A stretch of 64,000 nt of DNA from an uncultured bacterium (GCA_902764415.1 CACWVU010000018.1:1-64000), one strand, 5' to 3'; shown: positions 35,683 through 44,347, numbered from the stretch's first letter. The notes: a model not told the origin generated them from the sequence alone. Numbers and translations are program-made.

Positions 35683-37058
35683 TGAAGCGCGCCGCCCGCA
35701 CCGCCTCGCTTGAGGCCTATTCCGCCGAGTACCTCAGGTACCTCGGCGTCGCCAAGACCGCCCGCCGCAGCTACGCCGAGAGCGTGCGCATCCTCGAGGC
35801 CGCCGGTTTCCGCGAGCTCGGCTCCTTCCGGACCCTCAAGCCCGGCGCCCGCGTCTGGCGCGGCTGCGAGGACCGCACCGTGATGGCCGCGGTCATCGGC
35901 CGCCGGAGCGTCGCCGAGGCCGGCATCAAGGTGGTCGGCGGCCACACCGACGCGCCGCGGCTCGACCTCAAGCCGCGCCCGGTCTACGAGAAGGGCGGCG
36001 CCGTCTACTTCGACTGCCACATCTACGGCGGCATCAAGAAGTACCAGTGGCTCACCCTGCCGCTCGCGCTCTACGGCACCGTCGTCCGCAAGAACGGCTC
36101 CAGGGTCGAGATCGCCGTCGGCGACGGCCGCAACGACCCCGTCTTCATGATCACCGACATCCTGCCCCACCTCGGCAAGGACCAGGCCAAGAAGACCCGC
36201 GACGAGTTCTTCGCCGCCGAGGACCTCGACCCCGTCTGCTGGTCCACGCCGGGGAAGAAGAAGGGCAAGGACGGCGCCGACGGCGCCCCAAACGCCGACC
36301 GCTCCGGGTTCGTCGCCTACCTGAAGAGGAAGTACCGCATCGACGAGGAGGACCTCCTCAGCGCCGAGCTCGAGATCGTGCCCGCCGGAATGCCGCGCGA
36401 GGTCGGCTTCGACCGCGCGCTCATCGCCGGCTACGGCCACGACGACCGCGTCTGCTCCTTCGCCGCGCTGAAGGCGCTCGTCGACGCGTCGAAGTCCGTC
36501 CCCGAGGTCACCGCCTCGATCCTGATGTGCGACAAGGAGGAGATCGGCTCGGTCGGCTCCACCGGCATGCAGAGCTCGTTCTTCGAGAACACCGTCGCCG
36601 AGCTCGTGGAGCGCCAGGAGAAGTCGCCGCGCGACATCATGGTGCGGCGCGCGCTCGAGCGCTCGACGATGCTCTCGGCGGACGTCACCGCGGCGGCCGA
36701 CCCGCATTTCCCGGACGTCGACTCGACCGGCAACGAGGCGCGCCTCCACCGCGGCGTCGCGGCCTCGAAGTACACCGGCGGCACCTCCAAGGGCGGCGCG
36801 AGCGACTGCGGGCCGGAGTTCATCGCCGAGATCCGCCGGATAATGGCGGAGGAGGGGGTGGCCTGGCAGATGGCGGAGCTCGGCAAGATGGAGAAGGGCG
36901 GCGGCGGCACGATATCGCAGTACATGGCCCGCTTCGGGATGAAGGTGCTGGACATGGGCACGCCGATGTGGAACATGCACGCGCCGTGGGAGATCGTCTC
37001 CAAGTTCGACGCCTGGTCCACCTACCGCGCCTACTCCGCCTACCTCCGCGCCAAGTAG
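35682..37058 (+). CDS. M18 family aspartyl aminopeptidase
   Basis: A 458-residue zinc aminopeptidase of the M18 family, which removes N-terminal acidic or neutral residues from peptides. Metal and catalytic motifs are visible: VVGGHTDAPRLDLKP (first His/Asp), CDKEEIGSVGSTG (catalytic and bridging acidic pair), SADVTAAADPHFPD, and GTPMWNMHAPWE near the end for the last His. Length fits the family. It is cytoplasmic, without a signal peptide, although it is coupled to the exported TPR operon upstream. Confidence 0.92.
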   Translation: MKRAARTASLEAYSAEYLRYLGVAKTARRSYAESVRILEAAGFRELGSFRTLKPGARVWRGCEDRTVMAAVIGRRSVAEAGIKVVGGHTDAPRLDLKPRPVYEKGGAVYFDCHIYGGIKKYQWLTLPLALYGTVVRKNGSRVEIAVGDGRNDPVFMITDILPHLGKDQAKKTRDEFFAAEDLDPVCWSTPGKKKGKDGADGAPNADRSGFVAYLKRKYRIDEEDLLSAELEIVPAGMPREVGFDRALIAGYGHDDRVCSFAALKALVDASKSVPEVTASILMCDKEEIGSVGSTGMQSSFFENTVAELVERQEKSPRDIMVRRALERSTMLSADVTAAADPHFPDVDSTGNEARLHRGVAASKYTGGTSKGGASDCGPEFIAEIRRIMAEEGVAWQMAELGKMEKGGGGTISQYMARFGMKVLDMGTPMWNMHAPWEIVSKFDAWSTYRAYSAYLRAK

Positions 37059-37095
37059 CCCCGCGGCAGTTCCCGCGGCAGAATAAGGTGAGAAG

Positions 37096-38691
37096 ATGAA
37101 AGAACAGGAACGCGAGGAACTGCACAGAACAATCTGGTCGATAGCCAACGATCTTCGCGGCGCCGTCGACGGATGGGACTTCAAGCAGTATGTCCTCGGC
37201 ATGCTGTTCTACCGCTACATCTCCGAGAACCTGGCGTCATACGTCAACCGCGGTGAGCGCGACGCGGGCGACAAGTCGTTCGACTACGCTTCCCTTTCCG
37301 ACGCGGAGGCGGAGAGCGCACGCGCCGACCTCGTAAGCGTCAAGGGCTTCTTCATTCTTCCGAGCCAGCTCTTCGCGAATGTGCGCGAGCGCGCGTCGTC
37401 CGACGAGAACCTGAACGAGACGTTGAGCGCCGTGTTCCGCTCCATCGAGGACAGCGCGCGCGGAACCGAGAGCGAAAGCGACTTCGCCGGGCTTTTCGAC
37501 GACCTCGACGTGAACTCGAAGAAACTCGGTGCCACCGTCGAACAGCGCAACGACCGCCTTGTGAAGCTCATGAACGGCGTCGGCGAGATGAAACTCGGCG
37601 ACTACAAGGACAACACGATCGACGCGTTCGGCGACGCCTACGAGTTTCTGATGGGCATGTATGCCTCGAACGCCGGCAAGTCCGGCGGCGAGTTCTTCAC
37701 GCCCCAGGAGGTGAGCGAGCTTTTGACGCGCCTCGCGGTCGGCAAGAAGAAGGAGGTCAACAAGGTCTATGACCCCGCCTGCGGCTCTGGTTCGCTGCTC
37801 CTCAAGGCGGCGAAGGTGCTCGGCAAGGAGCATGTGCGGCTCGGATTCTTCGGGCAGGAGATCAACATCACGACCTATAACCTCTGCCGCATCAACATGT
37901 TCCTGCACGACATCGACTATGACAAGTTCGACATCGCGCTCGGGGACACGCTGACCGCGCCGCAGCACTGGGACGACCAGCCGTTCGAGGTGATCGTCTC
38001 CAATCCGCCTTACTCGATCCATTGGGAGGGCGACGCGGACGCGACGCTCATCAACGACCCGCGCTTCTCGCCCGCCGGCGTCCTCGCGCCAAAGTCGAAG
38101 GCCGACCTCGCGTTCATCATGCACTCGCTCGCGTTTCTCGCGACGAACGGCACGGCGGCGATCGTATGCTTCCCCGGCATCATGTACCGCGGCGGCGCGG
38201 AGCGGAAGATTCGCCAGTATCTTGTCGACAACAACTTCGTGGACGCGGTGATACAGCTTCCCGACAACCTCTTCTTCGGCACCTCCATCGCGACGTGCAT
38301 CATGGTGATGAAGAAGGGCAAGCGCGACAACTCGGTGCTGTTCGTGGACGCGAGCGAGGAGTGCGTGAAGGTGACGAACAACAACAAGCTGACCGAGGAC
38401 AACATAAAGAGCATTCTCGCGCTCGTCGCGGAGCGGAAGGAGAAGGTCGAGCACAAGTCGCGGCTCGTGCACCGCGACGAAATTGCCGAGAACGACTTCA
38501 ACCTCTCGGTCTCGACATACGTCGAGCAGAAGGACACCCGCGAGAAGATCGACATCGTGAAGCTCGAGGCAGAACTTAAGGAGATAGTCGCAAAAGAGGC
38601 GAAGCTCAGGGCGGCCATCGACGAGATCGTGGCCGAGCTAAGCGGCAGCGCTGGGCTTGCGCCAGCCCAACAGAACAGGGGGGCGAGGTAG
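37096..38691 (+). CDS. hsdM: Type I restriction-modification DNA methyltransferase subunit
   Basis: 531 residues. It has an N-terminal helical HsdM domain, SAM-binding motif [13 protein letters not shown] near residue 230 and the N6-adenine motif NPPYSIHW near 303. HsdM with HsdS methylates adenine in a bipartite target and protects the host. The ribosome binding site is AAGGTGAG. The last 17 residues ([17 protein letters not shown]) are not typical of HsdM and are encoded by the left half of a palindromic element. The stop codon overlaps the GTG of the transposase gene. Confidence 0.94.
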   Translation: MKEQEREELHRTIWSIANDLRGAVDGWDFKQYVLGMLFYRYISENLASYVNRGERDAGDKSFDYASLSDAEAESARADLVSVKGFFILPSQLFANVRERASSDENLNETLSAVFRSIEDSARGTESESDFAGLFDDLDVNSKKLGATVEQRNDRLVKLMNGVGEMKLGDYKDNTIDAFGDAYEFLMGMYASNAGKSGGEFFTPQEVSELLTRLAVGKKKEVNKVYDPACGSGSLLLKAAKVLGKEHVRLGFFGQEINITTYNLCRINMFLHDIDYDKFDIALGDTLTAPQHWDDQPFEVIVSNPPYSIHWEGDADATLINDPRFSPAGVLAPKSKADLAFIMHSLAFLATNGTAAIVCFPGIMYRGGAERKIRQYLVDNNFVDAVIQLPDNLFFGTSIATCIMVMKKGKRDNSVLFVDASEECVKVTNNNKLTEDNIKSILALVAERKEKVEHKSRLVHRDEIAENDFNLSVSTYVEQKDTREKIDIVKLEAELKEIVAKEAKLRAAIDEIVAELSGSAGLAPAQQNRGAR

Positions 38692-38732
38692 TGGTGGCGT
38701 TTGGTTCTGTTGGCGCGGCGTCAGCCGAGCCC
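38648..38732 (+). repeat. Palindromic element copy 1 (end of hsdM / start of RAYT gene)
   Basis: A bipartite inverted repeat. The left arm has a hairpin (GGGCT/AGCCC) then CCCAACAGAAC; the right arm has GTTCTGTTGG then a hairpin with tetraloop GTCA (CGGC-GTCA-GCCG at 38717-38728). It spans the hsdM stop and the transposase start, so both proteins take their ends from it. Confidence 0.8.
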
Positions 38733-39905
38733 AAGAACAAGATGCTTCAGCGCTGCTGGGGCTGGGACTACAGGGCCGCGTGCATCTACTCGATAACAAT
38801 TGCCATCGCCGACCGCCCATCGATGGCTCTTGGGCGGCTTGTCGTCGACAATGACGGCGGCGGCGACCCTGCGAAGGTGGTGGCCCATGTCGAGCTGACG
38901 GCGGCGGGGCGGGCGGTCGAGGCCGAGTGGCGGCGCATGGGCGAGTTTACACCCGCGATAAGGCCGCTCGAGATTCAGATAATGCCCGACCACATTCATT
39001 TCATCTTGCGGGTGACTGAGCGGCTTGCACGCCCGCTCGGCCAGATAATTGCCGGCTTCAAGACGGGCAGCTCGAAGGCGGCGACCGGCAAGCCTGGCTT
39101 CTGGAGCGAGGGGTTTCAAGATACAATACTCTTTCGCGAGGGCCAGCTCGAGAACATGTTCAACTATGTGCGCGACAACCCGCGGCGGCTGGCGGTGAAG
39201 CGGCTCTACCGCGAGTTCTTCACGGTCAGGCGAGACTTGGCGGTGAGGCTCACGCCAAACCAACAGAACAACAGCGACAGTTCTGTTGACTTGGCGTTAG
39301 CCAAGCCGATGACGCTTCATTTTCAGGCGATTGGCAACGAGGCGCTTTTGAAGGTCCCGGCGATATTTCAGGTGCAGTGCTCGCGCTCTTACCTCGCCTA
39401 CAAGCGCGTGGCAAAGCCAGGCGGGGGCCGCAAGATCGCGCGCGATGATTGCGGGCGGCCGATAATCGAAACTGAGACGGGCGAGTTTCGCGAGAAGCTC
39501 GAGGTTCTGCTTGCGATGGCGGCGAAGGGCGCGGTCTTGATATCGCCCTGTATCTCGGACGGCGAGCGAGAGATCGCCCGCCGCGCGATGGAGGCGGGCG
39601 CGAGGCTGATAACGCTCTCGAACAAGGGATTTTCAAAGCTCTTCAAGCCGGGCGGCAAGGCGTTTGAGAGCGCGAGCGAAGGGCGGCTCTTGATGCTCGC
39701 ACCCGCCGCCTGGCCCTACCAGCCCGGCGAGAAGAAGATGACGCGCTTCGACGCCTGTGCGCTAAACCGCATAGCCCAGCTTATCGCGGGCGAGGGCGCG
39801 GCAGAGATAAACTACCACGGCATGAAGCCGGGCAATGTAGATGGGCTGGTGGCGGAGGCTTGCCGAGCGGACGCTCGGCCAACTGCACAGGAGGGCGCGC
39901 GATGA
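38691..39905 (+). CDS. REP-associated tyrosine transposase (RAYT, IS200-like) with SLOG/DprA-like C-terminal domain
   Basis: 404 residues from the GTG that overlaps the hsdM stop; an ATG at 38742 may be the true start, since the first 17 codons are palindromic-element sequence. The N-terminal half is a Y1 HUH transposase: MPDHIHFIL carries the HUH motif near residue 100, and FNYVRDNPRR carries the candidate catalytic Tyr. RAYTs mobilise REP palindromes at single-stranded DNA level. The segment at about residues 186-205 is itself a palindromic element. The C-terminal half (KGAVLISPCISDGEREIARR, then ALNRIAQLIAGEG) looks like a DprA/SLOG Rossmann-type nucleotide- or DNA-binding domain. Gene position inside a type I R-M operon is unusual. 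Confidence 0.82.
   Translation: MVAFGSVGAASAEPKNKMLQRCWGWDYRAACIYSITIAIADRPSMALGRLVVDNDGGGDPAKVVAHVELTAAGRAVEAEWRRMGEFTPAIRPLEIQIMPDHIHFILRVTERLARPLGQIIAGFKTGSSKAATGKPGFWSEGFQDTILFREGQLENMFNYVRDNPRRLAVKRLYREFFTVRRDLAVRLTPNQQNNSDSSVDLALAKPMTLHFQAIGNEALLKVPAIFQVQCSRSYLAYKRVAKPGGGRKIARDDCGRPIIETETGEFREKLEVLLAMAAKGAVLISPCISDGEREIARRAMEAGARLITLSNKGFSKLFKPGGKAFESASEGRLLMLAPAAWPYQPGEKKMTRFDACALNRIAQLIAGEGAAEINYHGMKPGNVDGLVAEACRADARPTAQEGAR
39247..39304 (+). repeat. Palindromic element copy 2 (inside the RAYT gene)
   Basis: The left arm is GGC-TCAC-GCC followed by CCAACAGAAC; the right arm is GTTCTGTTG followed by TTGGC-GTTA-GCCAA (39291-39304). It is read in frame and forms the linker between the transposase domain and the C-terminal domain. 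Confidence 0.8.
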
Positions 39906-41188
39906 GCAGATTGAGCAGAGCCGCCGCTGGCGGCGAGTTGAGAGTTGATGATGGTTGCGTTGGCGCGGCGTTAGCCGGGCCACGCCGTTGGCTCGGCTCG
40001 GCTGTTGAGTGGAAGAAGCTGGGAGAGGTGGCAAAAATTTGCCGAGGAGTTCGCGTTGTCAAGAAAGAATTGACGGATGATGGCAAATATGCTGTTTATC
40101 AAAACAGCTTAAAGCCGCTTGGTTATTACGGCGAAGCCAATGTAAATGGCGGTACTGCTTTTGTAATAGGCGCTGGCGCGGCAGGAGAGGTTGGCTATAG
40201 CGAACAAGATTTTTGGGCGGCGGATGATTGCTACTATATTGACGGAGGAGAGCGGTTGATTGGGCGCTATGTTTACTATTGCCTGACCTCGCGGCAAGAT
40301 TGGCTGTTGGGCAAGGTCAGAAAAGCCAGTATACCCAGGTTGTCTAGAGATTTTATTGCCGCACTTGAAATCCCCCTCCCGCCTCTTCCCGTACAGCGCG
40401 AAATTGTCCAGATACTGGACAATTTCGCAAACTTGACAGCGGAGCTGACAGCGGAGCTGGCGAAGCGAAAGAAGCAATATGAGCATTATCGAGATATGTT
40501 GCTGAATTTCGAGGGGGGGGGCAGATATGATAAGTTTGGAGTTGAGAGTGGTGAGTTTAGAGTTGAATGGAAGCGGCTGGGGGAGATTTGCGATATGGTA
40601 ACAGACTATACAGCAGCAGGGTCGTTTGCTGACATTGCTCGGAATGTCGAGTATAAAAGGGAAGTTGATTTTGCACAACTAGTTAGAACTACTGACATTA
40701 AGAGCCGCTTTACGAAGGAGGCACAAATCTTTATTTCAGAATCGGCTTATAAGTATTTATGGCGGGTACATTTGGATCAAGCATCGATAGTTCTGCCAAA
40801 CATTGGGAATTGTGGCGAAGTTTATTTCATAACACCAGACATCTTACCATACAAGAAAAGTGCTTTGGCGCCCAATGCATTGTTGATTAGAAGTTCAAAT
40901 ATTGATCTCAAATTTCTTTATTATTGGTTTACAGGAGATGATTTCCAGAAACGATTGAAGAAAATTGTTTCGCCAGTAGGGCAAGGAAAGTTCAACAAGA
41001 CTGAACTAAAACAATTATTAATTCCCCTTCCTCCTCTCGCCGAGCAGGAGCGCATAGTTGCCATACTTGACCGCTTTGACGCTCTTTGCAACTCGCTGAC
41101 CGAGGGGCTGCCGGCTGAGATCGCGCTGAGGAAGAAGCAATACGAGTATTACCGCGACAAGCTGTTGAGCTTCAAGGAGGTCGGTTGA
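39902..41188 (+). CDS. hsdS: Type I restriction-modification specificity subunit
   Basis: 428 residues with two target-recognition domains, each entered through VEWK(K/R)LGE (about residues 36 and 218). The domains are separated by conserved helices (LPVQREIVQILDNFANLTAE, YEHYRDMLLNF) and end with the matching LAEQERIVAILDRFDALCNS and YEYYRDKLLSF. The first 35 residues are mostly palindromic-element sequence; ordinary HsdS proteins reach VEWK sooner. A run of nine Gs (40513-40521) sits at the hinge after the first domain. The second domain is clearly AT-richer than its surroundings, a sign of domain replacement. It overlaps the RAYT gene (ATGA) and hsdR. Confidence 0.92.
   Translation: MSRLSRAAAGGELRVDDGCVGAALAGPRRWLGSAVEWKKLGEVAKICRGVRVVKKELTDDGKYAVYQNSLKPLGYYGEANVNGGTAFVIGAGAAGEVGYSEQDFWAADDCYYIDGGERLIGRYVYYCLTSRQDWLLGKVRKASIPRLSRDFIAALEIPLPPLPVQREIVQILDNFANLTAELTAELAKRKKQYEHYRDMLLNFEGGGRYDKFGVESGEFRVEWKRLGEICDMVTDYTAAGSFADIARNVEYKREVDFAQLVRTTDIKSRFTKEAQIFISESAYKYLWRVHLDQASIVLPNIGNCGEVYFITPDILPYKKSALAPNALLIRSSNIDLKFLYYWFTGDDFQKRLKKIVSPVGQGKFNKTELKQLLIPLPPLAEQERIVAILDRFDALCNSLTEGLPAEIALRKKQYEYYRDKLLSFKEVG
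39920..39990 (+). repeat. Palindromic element copy 3 (5' end of hsdS)
   Basis: A GCCGCC/GGCGGC hairpin at 39920-39934 is followed by a degenerate middle. Then comes a right arm GTTGGCGCGGC-GTTA-GCCGGGCC nearly identical to the right arm of copy 1 (CGGC-GTTA-GCCG at 39966-39977). The element encodes most of the atypical HsdS N-terminus. The left boundary is uncertain. Confidence 0.65.
40513..40521 (+). repeat. Poly-G tract (9 G) at the hsdS hinge
   Basis: Nine consecutive Gs lie between the two target-recognition domains. Loss of one G leads to a stop about 26 codons on; gain of one G leads to a TGA three codons on. Either change would leave a single-domain HsdS, as in phase-variable type I systems such as NgoAV of Neisseria. 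Confidence 0.75.
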
Positions 41189-44100
41189 TGAGCGACCTCT
41201 CCCTTATCGCCGAGACCGACAAATACACCGTTGTCGGCAGTTACGAGCCGGTGAAGCAGAATTCGCTTCTCTACGAGAGCGAGGCCGCTTTGGAGCGGCG
41301 CTTCATCGCGCTTCTCAGCGAGCAGGGCTACGAATACCTCGACTTCCACACCGAGGCCGAGTTGATTGCCAACCTTCGCCGGCGGCTCGAGGCCTTGAAC
41401 CGCGTCACCTTCACCGACGGCGAGTGGGAGCGCTTCTTCAAGACCAAGATCGCCGACGAGCGCGAGCAGGCCCTCGAGAAGACGCGCAAGATACAGGAAG
41501 ATTACATCCAGATACTCGAGCGCGACGACGGCACGACCAAGAACATAAGGCTCATCGACAAGCAGAACATCCACAACAACTCGCTTCAGGTGATCAACCA
41601 GTATGAGGCGGCTTACGCCGCCCCAACGGGGCAGGGCGGTTCAGTTGGTTGCGGCGTGAGCCGCAACTGCCGCTACGATGTCACGGTTCTGGTCAACGGG
41701 CTGCCGCTCGTCCACATCGAGCTCAAGCGGCGCGGCGTCGCGATACGCGAGGCGTTCAACCAGATACGCCGCTACGGGCGCGACTCTTTCTGGGGCGGCT
41801 CGGGGCTCTTCAACTACGTGCAGCTCTTCGTCATCTCGAACGGCACCCACACCAAGTACTACTCGAACACGACGCGGCTGAGGCATTTGATTGAATTCAA
41901 TCGCGCGGCCAGAAGCCGCACAGGCCTCATGGGACGAAAGTTCACCTCCAACTCGTTCGAGTTTACGAGTTGGTGGGCCGACGCCGAGAACCGCCCGATC
42001 GTCGACCTCGTCGACTTTGCCAAGACCTTCTTCTCGAAGCACGTCCTCCTGAACATCCTGACGCGCTACTGCGTCTTTGACACGAACGAGACGCTGCTGG
42101 CGATGCGTCCATACCAGATCGCCGCAACCGAGCGCATTATCTCCCGTCTTCTCGTCGCGAAGAACTACGGCTGGGAGGGGTCGCCGCGCGGCGGCGGGTA
42201 TGTCTGGCACACGACTGGCAGCGGCAAGACGCTTACCTCGTTCAAGACCGCGATCCTCGCTTCGAAGATGGATGGGGTGGACAAGGTTCTGTTCGTCGTC
42301 GACAGGAGCGATCTCGACTACCAGACAATCAAGGAATACGACCGGTTCCAGAAGGGCGCGGCGAACTCGAACACCTCGACGAAGGTGCTGGAGCGGCAGC
42401 TTGGCGACCCGAACGCGAAGATCATCATCACGACGATCCAGAAGCTCGGCGTGTTTGTGACACGGACGGCGGAACACCCCGTGTTCAAGTCGCGCGTCGT
42501 TTTGATTTTCGACGAGTGCCACCGGAGCCAGTTCGGGGAGCTCCACCGCAAGATCACGAAGGCCTTCCGTCGCTACCACATCTTTGGCTTCACCGGAACG
42601 CCCATCTTCGCGGCGAATGCGGCGGGCGGCGACACCACGCCGGGCACCTTCGGAGAGCAGCTGCACGCCTACACGATAGTCGACGCGATACGCGACGGGA
42701 ATGTCCTGCCGTTCAGGATATCGACCGTCAACACGGTGAAGATGAAAGATGGCGCGAGCGACAAGAAGGTCGCGGCGATCGACACCGAAGAGGCTATGAT
42801 GGATCCGCGGCGCATCGCGGCGGTCGTAAAGTACATCATCGACAACTTCGACCAGAAGACCTATCGGCGGTTCAACTCGATACTTGCCGTCGCTTCGATA
42901 CCGGCGGCGATGCGCTACTACGAGGAATTCAAGCGGCAGGGGGCGAACCAGGCGGCTGACGCCGCCAGAACAGGACAGTCGGGTGGTTCAGTTGGCGGCG
43001 GCGTAAGCCGCTGCCTCAAGGTCGCGACGATCTTCACCTACTGCGCTAACGAGGACGACGTGGAGGACGGCTATCTCGACGCGGGCGGCGATCCGTCGAT
43101 GCTGCCACAGCAGAGCCGGGACTTCCTGGATGGCGCGATTGCCGACTACAACGAGATGTTCGGCACGAACTTCGACACGTCGGGCGAGCGGTTCCAGAAC
43201 TACTACCGCGACCTTTCGCTGAAGGTCAAGACGCGGCAGGTCGATGTCTTGATCGTCGTCAACATGTTCCTGACCGGCTTCGACGCGACGACGCTCAACA
43301 CGCTGTGGGTCGACAAGAACCTCAAGATGCATGGGCTCATCCAGGCGTTTTCGCGCACGAACCGCATCCTCGACACGGTGAAGCGGTTCGGCAACATCGT
43401 GTGCTTCCGCGATCTCCAGGAGGCGACGGACGAGGCGATTGCGCTATTCGGCGACAAGGGCGCGAAGGGGGTTGTCCTCATCCGCACCTTTGACGAGTAC
43501 ATGAACGGATACACCGACGACAAGGGCAGATATGTAAAGGGCTACAAGGACCTTGTCGCCGATCTCATCACGCTGTTTCCTCTTGGAGTGCCGATTGTCG
43601 GCGAAAAGGCGGAGAAGGAGTTTATCTCCCTTTGGGGATCGATCCTCAAGGTTCGCAACATCCTCTCTGCCTTCGACGAGTTCAATGGCCGCGACATCTT
43701 GCCGGTGCGCGACCAGCAGGACTACCAGAGCATCTACCTCGACATGTACGGCAAGTACAGGGCGCACGAGAAGGTCGAGAAGGAGTCGATAACGGACGAC
43801 ATCGTATTCGAGATGGAGCTTGTCCGCCAGGTCGACGTGAACATCGACTACATCCTGATGCTTGTCGAGAAGTACAGGCGTGAGAACGGCGAGAGCAAGG
43901 AGCTGAGGGGCGCCATCGACAAGGCGATTGGCAGCTCGCTTGAATTGAGGTCCAAGCGCGAGCTTATCGAGGCGTTTATCGCCCAGGTCAATGCCGACGG
44001 TGATATCGCAGAGCAGTGGATGGCGTTTGTCCGAGAGCGCAAGCGCCGCGATCTCGCCGAGCTTGTCGAGGCTGAGAACTTGAAGGGAGACGAGGCGGTG

Positions 44101-44280
44101 AAGTTCTTCGAGGGGGCATTGCGCGACGGGGTGCTGAAGACGACCGGAACCGACATTGACCGGATACTGCCTCCGCTTTCACGCTTCGGCACTGCGCGGC
44201 AGCAGACGAAGGATCGCGTCATCGCCGCGCTCCAGGTCTTGTTCGACCGCTACAAGGGCATTTCCGAGCCGCTTGGCTGA
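41188..44280 (+). CDS. hsdR: Type I restriction-modification endonuclease/translocase subunit
   Basis: 1,030 residues. The N-terminal PD-(D/E)XK nuclease has VNGLPLVHIELKRRG. The superfamily 2 motor has Walker A TTGSGKTLTS near residue 350 and Walker B FDECHRSQFG, followed by FTGTPIF. A long C-terminal helical part follows. HsdR translocates DNA and cleaves at collisions. Two palindromic elements are read in frame: one just before the nuclease core strand (residues about 141-160) and one within the second helicase domain (about 588-609). Neither interrupts the frame. The ATG overlaps the hsdS stop. Confidence 0.94.
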   Translation: MSDLSLIAETDKYTVVGSYEPVKQNSLLYESEAALERRFIALLSEQGYEYLDFHTEAELIANLRRRLEALNRVTFTDGEWERFFKTKIADEREQALEKTRKIQEDYIQILERDDGTTKNIRLIDKQNIHNNSLQVINQYEAAYAAPTGQGGSVGCGVSRNCRYDVTVLVNGLPLVHIELKRRGVAIREAFNQIRRYGRDSFWGGSGLFNYVQLFVISNGTHTKYYSNTTRLRHLIEFNRAARSRTGLMGRKFTSNSFEFTSWWADAENRPIVDLVDFAKTFFSKHVLLNILTRYCVFDTNETLLAMRPYQIAATERIISRLLVAKNYGWEGSPRGGGYVWHTTGSGKTLTSFKTAILASKMDGVDKVLFVVDRSDLDYQTIKEYDRFQKGAANSNTSTKVLERQLGDPNAKIIITTIQKLGVFVTRTAEHPVFKSRVVLIFDECHRSQFGELHRKITKAFRRYHIFGFTGTPIFAANAAGGDTTPGTFGEQLHAYTIVDAIRDGNVLPFRISTVNTVKMKDGASDKKVAAIDTEEAMMDPRRIAAVVKYIIDNFDQKTYRRFNSILAVASIPAAMRYYEEFKRQGANQAADAARTGQSGGSVGGGVSRCLKVATIFTYCANEDDVEDGYLDAGGDPSMLPQQSRDFLDGAIADYNEMFGTNFDTSGERFQNYYRDLSLKVKTRQVDVLIVVNMFLTGFDATTLNTLWVDKNLKMHGLIQAFSRTNRILDTVKRFGNIVCFRDLQEATDEAIALFGDKGAKGVVLIRTFDEYMNGYTDDKGRYVKGYKDLVADLITLFPLGVPIVGEKAEKEFISLWGSILKVRNILSAFDEFNGRDILPVRDQQDYQSIYLDMYGKYRAHEKVEKESITDDIVFEMELVRQVDVNIDYILMLVEKYRRENGESKELRGAIDKAIGSSLELRSKRELIEAFIAQVNADGDIAEQWMAFVRERKRRDLAELVEAENLKGDEAVKFFEGALRDGVLKTTGTDIDRILPPLSRFGTARQQTKDRVIAALQVLFDRYKGISEPLG
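41607..41666 (+). repeat. Palindromic element copy 4 (hsdR, nuclease domain)
   Basis: The left hairpin is GGCGGC-TTAC-GCCGCC (41607-41622). The right hairpin is TTGCGGC-GTGA-GCCGCAA (41649-41666), and GGTTCAGTTGG lies just before it. It encodes about 20 extra residues between INQYE and the conserved RYDVTVLVNGLPLVHIELK core. Confidence 0.85.
42951..43015 (+). repeat. Palindromic element copy 5 (hsdR, motor domain)
   Basis: The left hairpin is GGCGGC-TGAC-GCCGCC (42951-42966). The right hairpin has a stem of nine pairs around tetraloop GTAA (42994-43015), and GGTTCAGTTGG lies next to it. It adds about 22 residues between YYEEFKRQ and LKVATIFTYCANEDD. Confidence 0.85.
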
Positions 44281-44347
44281 AAGAACAGAAGCTGTATAAT
44301 GGCGCGGTGACAGCATCCACGCCGAGCCGCGCCACCACTGTTTTGGG

